Source of the DNA: Ferruginibacter sp.
GTDB lineage: Bacteria > Bacteroidota > Bacteroidia > Chitinophagales > Chitinophagaceae
Assembly (NCBI GenBank): GCA_028288705.1
Contig: JAQBNH010000008.1
Location: 270,416 to 334,415 of the forward strand
Reading direction: 5' to 3'
DNA: 64,000 bases
The notes beneath the pieces were generated by a model that was not told the DNA's origin, ran no database searches, and saw only the letters and a list, made by a program, of their open reading frames with translations. Positions 1-9,214 of this stretch are shown in pieces. How positions within the stretch are numbered: position 1 is the stretch's first letter; each line of letters opens with the position of its first letter. The position numbers and the translations under genes were made by a program.

Positions 1-189
1 GAAGCCGGCAAAATTATGCGGTTGCTGAATGAACATGAGGGCTTCCTTCCCTATCATGATAAATCAGATCCTGAAGAAATTTATATCTTTTTCGGGATGA
101 GTAAAAAAACATTCAAAATGACCCTCGGAAATTTATACCGTCAAAAACAAATCAGCCTGGAGGATAAGGGCATCCGTTTAGTTAAATAA
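1..189 (+). CDS. CvfB-like S1 RNA-binding protein, C-terminal fragment
   Basis: An open frame enters from the left edge and stops with TAA at 187-189, giving the last 62 residues of a protein. The segment FLPYHDKSDPEEIY followed by FFGMSKKTFKMTLGNLYRQ matches the C-terminal winged-helix domain of the CvfB/YitL family, whose N-terminal part carries S1 RNA-binding domains. In Staphylococcus and Bacillus these proteins bind RNA and influence expression of other genes. The S1 domains would lie outside the window. The Smr gene follows after 4 nt, so the two are probably co-transcribed. The family call rests on this short segment only. Confidence 0.7.
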   Translation, partial: EAGKIMRLLNEHEGFLPYHDKSDPEEIYIFFGMSKKTFKMTLGNLYRQKQISLEDKGIRLVK

Positions 190-193
190 AATT

Positions 194-448
194 ATGGCGC
201 GGATAAAAGTTGACCTCCATGCGATCTACAACAACAGCGCGGCAATTGATAAAGCGTTATTAAATGCTTTTGAAGATGCCATTGATAAAAAAATACGCGA
301 GGTAGAGATCATTCCTGGCAAAGGCAGCGGCCAATTGCGGAAAAAAGTTGAACGCTTTCTGCAGTTGCCCCATATCAAACCACTGTATCACCGGATCGAA
401 AACGACAGCAAAAATTTTGGTCGGCTATTTGTTTATTTCAAGTTTTAA
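194..448 (+). CDS. Small Smr (MutS2 C-terminal-like) domain protein
   Basis: An 84-residue protein that is essentially one Smr domain. It opens with the VDLHA motif (usual form LDLHG) near residue 6 and has the IIPGKGSGQLRKKVERFL motif in the middle, where the family has a HG(K/T)G core. Smr domains are DNA or RNA endonuclease/binding modules found at the end of MutS2 and as stand-alone proteins. The glycine-rich GKGSG turn is intact, but the loop has GKG in place of the commoner HGKG, so nuclease activity is not assured. It starts 4 nt after the CvfB-like gene and ends 11 nt before the PAP2 gene, so the three look like one transcription unit. Confidence 0.8.
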   Translation: MARIKVDLHAIYNNSAAIDKALLNAFEDAIDKKIREVEIIPGKGSGQLRKKVERFLQLPHIKPLYHRIENDSKNFGRLFVYFKF

Positions 449-459
449 CATCGTCCAAT

Positions 460-1149
460 ATGGTTGATCAACCTAATTCCACAGCCACCAAAACAAACGC
501 TGGTAAAATAACCTTATCCTTTATTCTTGTCATTGCCCTCTTTCTCATTTGCCTGGGGGGAGTGTTCGCCATTGCCGATATGATTTTTGAAGACAATAAC
601 CTGGTGTTTGACATGAAGGTTTTTGATTGGATCAGGCCACATATTAATCCGGCAAATACCCGAATGATGTTAGCCGCAACTTTTTTTGGCTCACAGGTTT
701 TCCTGTTGCCCGCTAACTTATTGTTGATTGGCATTTTCTACTTTGTAAAAAAACTACGCAAATATTCCTGGAAGATTGCCATCGTTGCCATCACGAGCAC
801 AATCGTTTTGTTCAGCCTTAAATTTTTACTGGAACGCCAGAGGCCACTGGTGCCACTAATCGCCAAGGCGCATGGCTACAGCTTTCCCAGCGGACATACA
901 TTTACCAGCGTTACTTTTTTCGGCATGCTTTGCTACATCGTATACCGCAGCGATCTTACAAACTGGATTAAATGGGTGCTGATTATTTGCATGACGGTGA
1001 TGACACTGATGATTGGATTTAGCCGCATTTATCTTAGCCTGCATTATGCAACAGATGTGATCGCCGGGTTTTGCCTGGGTGTTATCTGGTTATTGCTGAG
1101 TAAATGGGTCCTCGTGAAGTCCCCGCTCGCCTACCTGCAGCGGCGGTAA
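460..1149 (+). CDS. PAP2-family membrane phosphatase
   Basis: A 229-residue membrane protein with about six hydrophobic segments and the three PAP2 motifs: K121-X6-R128-P129, PSGH at 143-146 (acid-base histidine H146), and SR(188-189)-X5-H195-X3-D199. Enzymes of this family remove phosphate from phosphatidic acid, phosphatidylglycerol phosphate or undecaprenyl pyrophosphate at the outer face of the inner membrane. The substrate cannot be read from sequence. The last 60 bp overlap the 3' end of the convergent APP1-type phosphatase gene, and a diacylglycerol kinase-like gene lies beyond that, so a phosphatidate or phosphatidylglycerol phosphate substrate is reasonable. Undecaprenyl pyrophosphate remains the main alternative. 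Confidence 0.88.
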   Translation: MVDQPNSTATKTNAGKITLSFILVIALFLICLGGVFAIADMIFEDNNLVFDMKVFDWIRPHINPANTRMMLAATFFGSQVFLLPANLLLIGIFYFVKKLRKYSWKIAIVAITSTIVLFSLKFLLERQRPLVPLIAKAHGYSFPSGHTFTSVTFFGMLCYIVYRSDLTNWIKWVLIICMTVMTLMIGFSRIYLSLHYATDVIAGFCLGVIWLLLSKWVLVKSPLAYLQRR

Positions 1150-2220
1150 TAGCGGCACGGGCTCATCAATGATTCCCACTTCTTTCGAATGTTGAATTGC
1201 ATCTGCACTGTGATTGAAGTAACAGGTAAGCACGCCGGCATTTTCTATTTCTTTTAATTTTTCCACCACCGGGGGTTTGGCTTTTTTATTTACAGACCGG
1301 ATATAGACACAAAAGATCTTGTTGTGAAAATGCGCTACGATAGAAGCATAAATATTGGCGTCCTGTTGTGAATCATCTCCCAGTAATATAAATTGCTGGT
1401 TAGGAAACGATTCGAGGATACGCACAATGCGCGTAAACTTCCCGCTGTGATTATTCTGCCCTGTCTTAAATATCTGGCTGATCATTTTTATCTGGTTCAG
1501 CAAGTACACACCTTCCGGCAATTTATTCTGGCGGGAAAATTCCCGGATATATTCATACAAATTCCATTCGCTGCTGCTTACATAAAAAAAAGCGTTGGCT
1601 GTTTTGCCTTTTTCATCCGCATTGCTCAACAACCTGTAATGATTTACTACTCCTTCAAAAGGTTTGCGGCTTCGTGCATTTTCTGTAAGTAAAACGAAAA
1701 GTCGCTTGCGCAGATTTGACGAATGTGAGATTAGAAATGTATCGTCAATATCTGATATAAAAGCGAATTCACTCGGCGTTGGTACGGTTAAAGATGCCTT
1801 CGCAGAACAGGAGATATTTCCCGACTTTTTAAGAATAAGATTAACCTTTACGGAATAACAACCGGGGGTGAGCGCAACTTCTGGCTGCCATTCAAATTTG
1901 AAGAAACCATCTGCTTCAGACACAGTTTCATATACCTTGCCTTCCCATTCCAATTGAAGAGTCGCCGCTTTAATGGGATTCACGATAAAAAGCCTCAGGA
2001 CTGCAAGGGTATTGTATAAAAAGTTGTTGCGGTATTTTTTTCTGCCCAACGGACTTACCGACAGCGCATGGCCATAAATCAAACAATTTTTATCGTTACC
2101 AAAACCATTGTATAATTTCACCGAAGGACTGTCGCTTAATTTTAAGAATTTAAACAACCGTCTGCGCCATCTTTTAATCAGCGATCGCTTTACAGGTGCA
2201 GGTGTTTTTTGGGGGTCCAT
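1090..2220 (-). CDS. APP1-type (DUF2183) phosphatidate phosphatase
   Basis: A 376-residue protein of the App1 family, defined by the yeast Mg2+-dependent phosphatidate phosphatase App1p. The HAD-type catalytic motif DxDxT is at D157-I-D159-D-T161 (ISDIDDTFLISHS), with a later conserved acidic block LLGDDSQQD. A beta-rich N-terminal domain (about 35-145) precedes it, and the N-terminus is strongly basic. No signal peptide is seen, so it is probably cytoplasmic or membrane-associated. It converts phosphatidate to diacylglycerol. Its 3' end overlaps the PAP2 gene by 60 bp in convergent orientation. Its ATG is 17 bp from the divergent lipid kinase gene, which makes the opposite reaction, so shared control is likely. 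Confidence 0.8.
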   Translation of the reverse strand: MDPQKTPAPVKRSLIKRWRRRLFKFLKLSDSPSVKLYNGFGNDKNCLIYGHALSVSPLGRKKYRNNFLYNTLAVLRLFIVNPIKAATLQLEWEGKVYETVSEADGFFKFEWQPEVALTPGCYSVKVNLILKKSGNISCSAKASLTVPTPSEFAFISDIDDTFLISHSSNLRKRLFVLLTENARSRKPFEGVVNHYRLLSNADEKGKTANAFFYVSSSEWNLYEYIREFSRQNKLPEGVYLLNQIKMISQIFKTGQNNHSGKFTRIVRILESFPNQQFILLGDDSQQDANIYASIVAHFHNKIFCVYIRSVNKKAKPPVVEKLKEIENAGVLTCYFNHSADAIQHSKEVGIIDEPVPLLPPLQVGERGLHEDPFTQQ

Positions 2221-2237
2221 TCATGTAAATTAAAGAA

Positions 2238-3131
2238 ATGACTGCGAATAATGGTTTAAAGATGCTTTTCGTAATTAACCCCGGTGCCGGGAATACGAAC
2301 AACAAAAGCTGGAAAGAAAGCATCGAACAGTATTATCAGGGCAAAGACTATTCCATTGATTATTTCATGTTGCCTGAGCAGCCGGTGTCCGCTGATTTAA
2401 AGAGGTATATTGATGATAAAAAACCAGGTCGTGTTATAGCCGTTGGTGGCGATGGTACCGTTACGATGGTCGCGAATATCATCCAGGGTACGGGCATTGA
2501 ACTGGGAATATTACCAGGTGGGTCGGCTAATGGGATGGCGAAAGAACTCGGCATCCCCGAAGAACCGGATGAAGCCCTGGACATCACTGAAAACGGTGAG
2601 ATCAGGAAATGTGATACGATCCTGATAAATAATAAAAATAGCTGCTTACACCTGAGTGATATTGGGCTAAACGCACAGTTAATTAAATATTTTGATGAAG
2701 GAAAACTGCGGGGCAAAATGGGTTATGCAAAAGTGATCCTTAAAACGCTATGGCATAAAGAAAAAATGCAGGTGATCATCCATAGCAAAGCACTGGAAGT
2801 ACGCCGTCATGCATTTATGGTTGTGCTGGCAAATGCCAGTAAATATGGTACGGGAGCCGTGATCAACCCGGAAGGGAAAATTGACGACGGCGAATTTGAA
2901 GTTATTATCGTGCGCCGGTTGTCGGTGATCGCGCTCGTTAAAATGTTGCTAAAGCCAGGCCCGTTCAATCCAAAACACATTGAAATTTTCCCCTCGACTT
3001 CTGTTGAAATAACCACGTTGAAAAATGTACATTTCCAGATTGACGGCGAGTATATGGGCAAGGTGAATAATATTACCGCGAAGATCATTCCCGGTAATAT
3101 TAAACTACTGCTTCCTCCCCTGAAAAATTAA
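2238..3131 (+). CDS. Diacylglycerol kinase-family lipid kinase (YegS/DgkB-like)
   Basis: A 297-residue protein with the DAGK catalytic fold: an N-terminal VINPGAGN loop (13-19), the nucleotide-binding GGDGT at 70-74 and the ILPGGSANGMA loop at 91-101, where the family usually has PxGTxNxxA. It transfers phosphate from ATP to diacylglycerol or a related lipid. The closest families are DgkB/YegS/LCB5; the lipid substrate is not decided by sequence. The gene diverges from the APP1-type phosphatase with a 17-bp gap. Its stop codon overlaps the stop of the convergent L,D-transpeptidase gene by 4 bp (shared TTAA). Confidence 0.87.
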   Translation: MTANNGLKMLFVINPGAGNTNNKSWKESIEQYYQGKDYSIDYFMLPEQPVSADLKRYIDDKKPGRVIAVGGDGTVTMVANIIQGTGIELGILPGGSANGMAKELGIPEEPDEALDITENGEIRKCDTILINNKNSCLHLSDIGLNAQLIKYFDEGKLRGKMGYAKVILKTLWHKEKMQVIIHSKALEVRRHAFMVVLANASKYGTGAVINPEGKIDDGEFEVIIVRRLSVIALVKMLLKPGPFNPKHIEIFPSTSVEITTLKNVHFQIDGEYMGKVNNITAKIIPGNIKLLLPPLKN

Positions 3132-4792
3132 ATTGTGCCGCCGTTAAACATTTTTGCTGCCATAGTTTTATCATGGCCGTAAATATCATCTGCGAAATGT
3201 AATGCACCTGCATCATCTACCCATGCCGTGTAATAAGTGATCAACACCGGGATCGGCTTTTTCAATTTTACAAATTGCTGTTCGCCGCTATTCATCGCTG
3301 CCTGGATATTCTCCGGGCCCCATGAAGCATCATCTTTCAATACATAATTGGCGAGTTTGGTTGGATCACTCAACCGAATACAACCATGGCTGTAGGCGCG
3401 CTTGTCTTTATCAAATAATGATTTGGCAGGCGTATCGTGAAAATAAATATCAAAACTGTTGGGGAATAAGAACTTTACTTTACCGAGAGAATTTTTTTCA
3501 CCAGGTAACTGTCTTACAACGGGTATACCACCTGCATTACCGGTTACTTCCATATTATGGCTAGCCAGGTAATTCGGGTTGGAAGCCATCCCTGGAATGA
3601 TTTCTTTTTTTACAATACTCACCGGCACATTCCAATAAGGGCTGAAAACTACCTGGTTCATATTTCCTGTAAACATCATTGTATTATGCCCCTCTTTCCC
3701 TACTACTACATTCATATCAAATACGGTGCTCTTTCCTTCTTTTACATGCAGGATAAATTCAGGAATATTCACCAGCATCAACTGGCCTTCGGGCTGATTG
3801 ATCATCCATTGCATTCTTCCCATATTGATCAGTAATTGCTCAATACGTTTTGCCACCGGCACATTCATATCTTTAATTTGCACATCCAGTAAAACTCCTG
3901 TTGGCGTGTACCCATGCCTTGCCTGGAACTTTTTAACGCCCTCTTCAACGGCAGCATCAAACACGAGACTTGTATCGCCGGCAGCAAGATCACCGGTTAA
4001 CTGTAAACGCTTCTTCAACGAACCGATTTCAGGAGAACTGCTCCCTTTCTTCAATTGCTTTGTCGGGGCTGAAATGGTTGGCCAGCCACCTTTTCTTGCA
4101 ATATCCACGTAGCGCGCTAGTTCAACTTTTAATTTCTTGTAAGACTCATTCACATCCTCGTAATATTTTCCGTCTTTGTGTTTCTTTGTCAGCAATGAAT
4201 CAGCCAGCAACATGAGGTCTTCTTTTTTACGGGGAATGAAGCGCTCCATTTCTTTACGTTTCACATAACCGTCTTCAATATTATTTAATGTGTAAAGAAG
4301 AAAATGCTCCGTAAGTTTCAACTCTGTATTCTGAATATTTTTATCAGTTGCATTAACAGACAGCGACTCTTCGGCCACCAGGTCGTTCATCTTTTCCTGG
4401 AAAGGTTTGTCTTTTAGTAAACTGTCGTTGGTATAGGTGGTATGATAACTATGCACGTTCCAAAATCCGCGTGCCTGCTCTGTTAAACCTGCAGAAGAAA
4501 ACCAGGCGTACTGGTAATTTCGGGCGTTGTAAAAACTGCGCATCCTGCGGGCGATAGAGGCATCGGGCTTTTCATCCGCGATAAATTTTTCCAGCATTAA
4601 GCTGTCAAAAAAAAGATCGTTGTAAGCATTTGCAGGGGTAATAGAAAAATCACGTTTGGTTATTTTCTTTTCCGCTTCCGATTTGGTGCTTTCTTCTGTG
4701 TCGGAGCTTCCACTGCTGCTGGTTTTTGAGGTGTTGCTTTTGCAGGAGATCATCCCTGCTACAATGAGGCAAGTAACAATGAGTTTTTTCAT
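3128..4792 (-). CDS. L,D-transpeptidase (YkuD/YcbB-type) lipoprotein
   Basis: A 554-residue envelope enzyme. The N-terminus is a lipoprotein signal with lipobox GMISC near residue 17, followed by a Ser/Thr-rich linker. A peptidoglycan-binding domain lies around 250-310 (SPEIGSLKKRLQLTG to KFQARHGYTPTG). The YkuD catalytic domain ends with SHGCIRL, nucleophile C471. Such enzymes make 3-3 (meso-DAP to meso-DAP) peptidoglycan cross-links or attach proteins to murein. The long region before the domain makes it YcbB/LdtD-like. Unusually for this window, a strong AGGAGGG Shine-Dalgarno (4802-4796) sits 3 nt before the ATG. A paralogue with the same layout lies at 61025-62611. Confidence 0.9.
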   Translation of the reverse strand: MKKLIVTCLIVAGMISCKSNTSKTSSSGSSDTEESTKSEAEKKITKRDFSITPANAYNDLFFDSLMLEKFIADEKPDASIARRMRSFYNARNYQYAWFSSAGLTEQARGFWNVHSYHTTYTNDSLLKDKPFQEKMNDLVAEESLSVNATDKNIQNTELKLTEHFLLYTLNNIEDGYVKRKEMERFIPRKKEDLMLLADSLLTKKHKDGKYYEDVNESYKKLKVELARYVDIARKGGWPTISAPTKQLKKGSSSPEIGSLKKRLQLTGDLAAGDTSLVFDAAVEEGVKKFQARHGYTPTGVLLDVQIKDMNVPVAKRIEQLLINMGRMQWMINQPEGQLMLVNIPEFILHVKEGKSTVFDMNVVVGKEGHNTMMFTGNMNQVVFSPYWNVPVSIVKKEIIPGMASNPNYLASHNMEVTGNAGGIPVVRQLPGEKNSLGKVKFLFPNSFDIYFHDTPAKSLFDKDKRAYSHGCIRLSDPTKLANYVLKDDASWGPENIQAAMNSGEQQFVKLKKPIPVLITYYTAWVDDAGALHFADDIYGHDKTMAAKMFNGGTI

Positions 4793-4889
4793 ATACCCTC
4801 CTGTTGCAAATGTTATGCCTTTCGGCTGCCCAGTTTTGAAACAGGCGTTTACAAGGTCAACCGGGAAAATTTATACTCAGTCAGCTAAG

Positions 4890-7586
4890 CTATGCTGCTG
4901 CATGCGGACGCGCGATCGTAAAGTAAAAACGACTTCCTTCTCCGGGTTCAGATTCAACCCAGATTTTCCCATGATGATTATCAATAATCTTTCGGCAAAT
5001 CGCGAGGCCAATGCCCGTACCTGAAAATTCATCGCGGGTATGCAGGCGTTGAAATAAGACAAACACTTTTTCAAAATATTCGGGGGCAATACCGATGCCG
5101 TTATCTTTCACGCAAAATTTCCAGTGATCAGCAAAGGTTTCCGCGCTGATGAGGATTTGCGGTGCTGTATTTTTACGCTGGTATTTGATCGCGTTCGCAA
5201 TAAGGTTCTGAAACACTTGTTGTATCGGCGTTTTTGCACCGATAATCACCGGCATGTTCTGCCAGGTGATTGCTGCATTTGTGTCGCTGATGATATTTTT
5301 ATTCAGGTGCAACACTTCCTCCATCAGGCTATTGGTATCGATCTCGTCAAAACTATATTGTTGCCTGCCCACTCTTGAATATTCCAACAAATCAGAGATG
5401 ATCTTACGCATGCGCGCCGCGCCATCAACTGCGTACCAGATATATTTGCCTGCGGTTTCATCTAATTGCGCCGCATATTTTTTCTCCAGTAAATTTAAAA
5501 ACCCTGTCACCATTCGCAGAGGCTCCTGCAGGTCATGCGAAGCGATGTAGGCAAAATGTTCCAGTTCAGAATTTGAGTCCGCAAGTTCGTTGGCCCGAAC
5601 ATTCAACTGTTCGTTCAGGTTCTTCAGTTCCACTTCACTGTACTTGCTTTCTGTAATATTACGTGCATAACAAGCCACTCCAACGATATTGCCTTCGCGG
5701 TATATCGGGTTAAAGCTAACGAATGACCATTCCTGACCGGAGCCTGCCAGTTCTGCCGTATAAACTTCCTGTTGAAAAGAGAGGCCTTCCAGCGCCCTTT
5801 TATAAAGCCGCCTCCAGCCTTCAAGATGAACTTCCGGATACATACCGGGAATGATGAGTGCGTCGCCAGGTTTCATGACGATACCGGTAAGTTGCTTCAT
5901 CGAATTCATAAAAGCATTGTTGGCAGAGATTAAATTCAAATCTTCATCAACACTCCATATCAGATCTGTTGTACTGTTAATCAATACTTCGCGATGTCCG
6001 CGTTCAAAATCTTTTTGCGCCTCTGCCAGGATCCTGTCTGAGATATCCCCGCCTACCGCAAACATGATTTGTGTTTCTTCATCCCAGCGCGCACTCCATA
6101 CAATATGCGACATACTGCCATTTTTCCTCAGATGCCTGTTTTCAAAATTCCTGATGTCTTCGCCAGACATAGCTTTGAACAGTACTGCCCGTGTTCTGTC
6201 CTGGTCTTCTTTGTACAACAGGTCGAAATAATTCATGCCGATCAATTCTTCAGGACGATAGCCCCACATATCGTAACAGGCATTATTTATCTGGAGAAAA
6301 TTTCCATACCGGTCGAACGAACAAATAATATCTATTGAATAATCCAGGATGCGCTGCCTGTCTGCCAGTGTTTGTTTAAGTTCTGCCTGTGCTTTTCTTT
6401 CTTCCGTAATGTCATTGGCGATGCAAAACACACCGATGATCTCATCATGCACGATGATCGGGAGTTGCACCATAATCACATTGATCACATCGTTTCCATT
6501 TACGAAAATCTGAATTTCATAAGTGGTGGAAACGCCGTTCTTGGCCTTATTAAAATTGGCCAGTGTCTTCTGGAGAGAATCCGGGTGAACTAACTTTGAG
6601 TAATGAACGCCCAAAATATTCTCCAGCGAGAAACCTGCACGTTGGAGGGTAATAGAATTGGCACTGGTAAAATTCCCTTCGAGGTCCAGAGAAAATACCG
6701 CTGAGATATGATGATTAAATAAGGACTGGTAAATCTGTTTACTAACTTCCAGCAATTCGTTAGTTTTTAAAAGTTCGCTTTGCGTTTTCTTTCGTTCGCT
6801 AACGTCCTGGATGATCGTGCTGATACGTTTAACGCCATCTGTATCCGTGAAAAAGGTTGACGAAAATTCTCCCTGAAAAAGTTCCCCGTTTTTTTTCTTG
6901 CCAATCATTTCACCCTGGCAGCGGCCTTCAGCCAGCCTCACCTGTAGCAAAGCCGCCAGTTCGGGAGTGGCTATGGTAACATCTTTACGGGATAAAGTTA
7001 CGATCTCCTCCCTTGTATAACCAAAGAGGTCGAGCGCCGTTTTATTTGCAAAATTGATTCGCCCATCAGTTTCTGCGATCAAAAAAGCATTCAAAGAATT
7101 TTCAATGATGGAGCGGTATTTCTCTTCACTTTTCTTAAGCTCGAGTTCCGCTTTTTTTGCCTGCGTAATATCTCTTTTGGAGACAAATGCCCCGATAATA
7201 TGACGGGCTTCATCATAAGCAGGTTTATAACGTACAATGATAAATGTATCTATACCCGGAGAGAACGACACTTTCATTTCAGCCTCAATAATCTCGCCGG
7301 CAAAAACTTTCTGATAAGTTTGTCGAAGTTCCTCAGGATCTGAAAATGCATATTTCAGAATTGAATCACCGCGCTTCATCTCTCTCTTAAATGCCTGTTC
7401 GTATTCCTGGGAAAATTGTTCGTTAAAGGTGACGATCCGGAAATCTGTGTCGATGAGAACAAAACTTTCTTCTGTGTTAACCATGAGCAGTTCGAGCCGC
7501 TGTGCCAATGATTGAACAGTAGGACTCGCCGGCTGGGTAAGTATGCCGGTAGGATAATTCTCGTCCATGATGCCCTCGTTTTTCAT
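4890..7586 (-). CDS. Multi-PAS sensor histidine kinase
   Basis: An 898-residue kinase with no membrane segment. I count five PAS-like domains (about 30-145, 153-268, 283-400, 410-522, 531-650), several ending in the PAC pattern DITxxK/R. A HisKA domain follows with the phospho-acceptor H684 (ASHDLQEPLR), then a HATPase_c domain with the N box (NLIANAIKYQ), G1 (DNGIGI) and G2 (GTGIGLAI). ASHDLQEPLR is typical of cytoplasmic Bacteroidota and phytochrome-like kinases. No haem- or flavin-binding residues are obvious. No response regulator is adjacent, so it is an orphan kinase. An internal ATG at 7568 has GAGG a few bases upstream and may be the true start, removing six residues. Confidence 0.92.
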   Translation of the reverse strand: MKNEGIMDENYPTGILTQPASPTVQSLAQRLELLMVNTEESFVLIDTDFRIVTFNEQFSQEYEQAFKREMKRGDSILKYAFSDPEELRQTYQKVFAGEIIEAEMKVSFSPGIDTFIIVRYKPAYDEARHIIGAFVSKRDITQAKKAELELKKSEEKYRSIIENSLNAFLIAETDGRINFANKTALDLFGYTREEIVTLSRKDVTIATPELAALLQVRLAEGRCQGEMIGKKKNGELFQGEFSSTFFTDTDGVKRISTIIQDVSERKKTQSELLKTNELLEVSKQIYQSLFNHHISAVFSLDLEGNFTSANSITLQRAGFSLENILGVHYSKLVHPDSLQKTLANFNKAKNGVSTTYEIQIFVNGNDVINVIMVQLPIIVHDEIIGVFCIANDITEERKAQAELKQTLADRQRILDYSIDIICSFDRYGNFLQINNACYDMWGYRPEELIGMNYFDLLYKEDQDRTRAVLFKAMSGEDIRNFENRHLRKNGSMSHIVWSARWDEETQIMFAVGGDISDRILAEAQKDFERGHREVLINSTTDLIWSVDEDLNLISANNAFMNSMKQLTGIVMKPGDALIIPGMYPEVHLEGWRRLYKRALEGLSFQQEVYTAELAGSGQEWSFVSFNPIYREGNIVGVACYARNITESKYSEVELKNLNEQLNVRANELADSNSELEHFAYIASHDLQEPLRMVTGFLNLLEKKYAAQLDETAGKYIWYAVDGAARMRKIISDLLEYSRVGRQQYSFDEIDTNSLMEEVLHLNKNIISDTNAAITWQNMPVIIGAKTPIQQVFQNLIANAIKYQRKNTAPQILISAETFADHWKFCVKDNGIGIAPEYFEKVFVLFQRLHTRDEFSGTGIGLAICRKIIDNHHGKIWVESEPGEGSRFYFTIARPHAAA

Positions 7587-7742
7587 AGTTGATATTGGCG
7601 CACGACCATTGGTTACTAATTCCGGATGTTGGCGGTGGCCCTGATAAAAATAATCAATATGTAAATAGCTTCTTCTTAAAATTGCTGTAAAATGTACAGC
7701 CGATGGCCACGGAACAATCGATATAATTCCTAGATAACGTCG

Positions 7743-7772
7743 AAAAAGCCGGTTTATTTGAAATAAATGCCG
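7743..7772 (-). terminator. Candidate terminator of mnmE
   Basis: On the minus strand, 12 nt after the mnmE stop, an AT-rich inverted repeat (TTTATTT/AAATAAA flanked by CGG/CCG) is followed by CTTTTT. The stem has a small bulge. It is a plausible intrinsic terminator before the histidine kinase gene. Confidence 0.5.
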
Positions 7773-7783
7773 TGGATGGTCAG

Positions 7784-9160
7784 CTATTTACCGATACAAA
7801 ATTTACTGAAAACATAATCCAGTACTGTTTCGTTGCTAATATCTCCTGTTATTTCTGAAATGTAATGAAGGCAATGGCGAATATTTAGTGCTAAAAGGTC
7901 TCCCGGAACATTATCATTTAACCCATGACGAATATCCTCCAGCGATGTAGCGACTTTTTCTAATGCCTGCTGATGACGGCTGTTGCTCACGATCACATTT
8001 TCTGTAGACAGTTCCTGTTCCACCGTTTCGTTAAACAGCCGCTCTTTGAGAACGTCGATGCCGGTATTGTTTTTCGCCGAGATCTGCAGGATGTTATTCT
8101 TTTCCGCCAGCTCGTCGTTAGGGCCTTTTCGATCCGCTTTGTTGGACAAGAGCATATAGCGAATTCCTTCAGCTTGAAATCTTGCTGAGATCATGGAAAG
8201 TTCTGCGGCATTTGTCTCAGCTGCATCATAAACGTAAAGGACGATGTCGGCAGACTTCATTTTTTCAATGCTGCGCTCCATCCCGATCGCCTCGATCTCA
8301 TCCGTAGTATGGTCGCGGATTCCCGCCGTATCAATCAGGCGGAAAAGAACACCGTCAATATTCAGCACTTCTTCAATGGTATCCCTCGTCGTGCCCGCGA
8401 TGGAACTGACAATCGCCCGCTCATCATTCAACAAACTATTCAGTAAAGTTGATTTGCCTGCATTTGGTTTACCGATGATGGCTACACTTACACCGTTCTT
8501 TATCACGTTGCCGAGCCGAAAAGAGGCGATGAGTGCATCTGTTTTTTCGACAGCGCTATTAATGAGTTCGTTAAATTTTGTCCGGTCTGCAAACTCTACA
8601 TCTTCCTGGCTAAAATCGAGTTCCAGTTCTATCAATGCGCTGAACTGAATCAGGTTTTCGCGCAGGTCTTTTAGCACCGCGCTAAATCCGCCGCGAATGT
8701 TATGAATGGCAGATCGTTGCGCCGCTTTGGTATTGGATGCTATAAGGTCCGCCACTGCTTCTGCCTGTGTGAGATCCAGTTTACCTTTCAAAAAAGCGCG
8801 TTGGGTAAATTCTCCCGGTTTCGCCATACGTGCACCCTGCCGCATACAGGCATTGATGACTTCCTGCTGAACGAACGGGCTGCCATGACAACTGATCTCC
8901 ACCACGTCTTCGCCTGTGTAGCTTCGTGGCCCTTTAAACAGGGACAGCACCACTTCATCTATCGGATCGCCATTCTCCTGGATCAGGCCAACATGCAGGC
9001 TTGGCGCCGGCTGCGACAGTAAATTTTTGGAAGGGAAAATTGCATTTACGGTTTGAATCGCTTCTGAACCACTGAGCCTGATAACCCCGATCGCACCAAT
9101 GCCCGGTGGCGTTGCCAATGCTACAATCGTATCATCCCAGCCGGAAAGTTTATTTGCCAT
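7784..9160 (-). CDS. mnmE: tRNA uridine-5-carboxymethylaminomethyl modification GTPase MnmE
   Basis: A 458-residue protein matching MnmE/TrmE throughout. It has an N-terminal folate-binding domain (1-120, with DTIVALATPPGIGAIGVIRLSG), a helical domain, a G domain inserted around 220-380 with P-loop GKPNAGKS (230-237) and the DTAGIRD switch, and the C-terminal FCIGK motif whose cysteine (C455) is conserved. With MnmG it modifies the wobble uridine of certain tRNAs. A start five codons further upstream (9175) is possible in frame. I chose 9160 because the protein then begins at the conserved MxxxDTIVALATPPG region and the ATG follows a perfect -7 box at the spacing expected of a leaderless mRNA. 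Confidence 0.96.
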   Translation of the reverse strand: MANKLSGWDDTIVALATPPGIGAIGVIRLSGSEAIQTVNAIFPSKNLLSQPAPSLHVGLIQENGDPIDEVVLSLFKGPRSYTGEDVVEISCHGSPFVQQEVINACMRQGARMAKPGEFTQRAFLKGKLDLTQAEAVADLIASNTKAAQRSAIHNIRGGFSAVLKDLRENLIQFSALIELELDFSQEDVEFADRTKFNELINSAVEKTDALIASFRLGNVIKNGVSVAIIGKPNAGKSTLLNSLLNDERAIVSSIAGTTRDTIEEVLNIDGVLFRLIDTAGIRDHTTDEIEAIGMERSIEKMKSADIVLYVYDAAETNAAELSMISARFQAEGIRYMLLSNKADRKGPNDELAEKNNILQISAKNNTGIDVLKERLFNETVEQELSTENVIVSNSRHQQALEKVATSLEDIRHGLNDNVPGDLLALNIRHCLHYISEITGDISNETVLDYVFSKFCIGK

Positions 9161-9164
9161 TCCG

Positions 9165-9172
9165 CAAAGATA
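9165..9172 (-). promoter_or_regulatory. -7 promoter box of mnmE (leaderless geometry)
   Basis: TATCTTTG on the minus strand matches the Bacteroidota -7 consensus TAnnTTTG. The mnmE ATG begins four bases after its last G (9160), so the start site should fall at or next to the ATG. Confidence 0.65.
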
Positions 9173-9214
9173 CAACCGGATAAAAGGAAATCTGTGTACG
9201 CATGGTCTGCGTGG

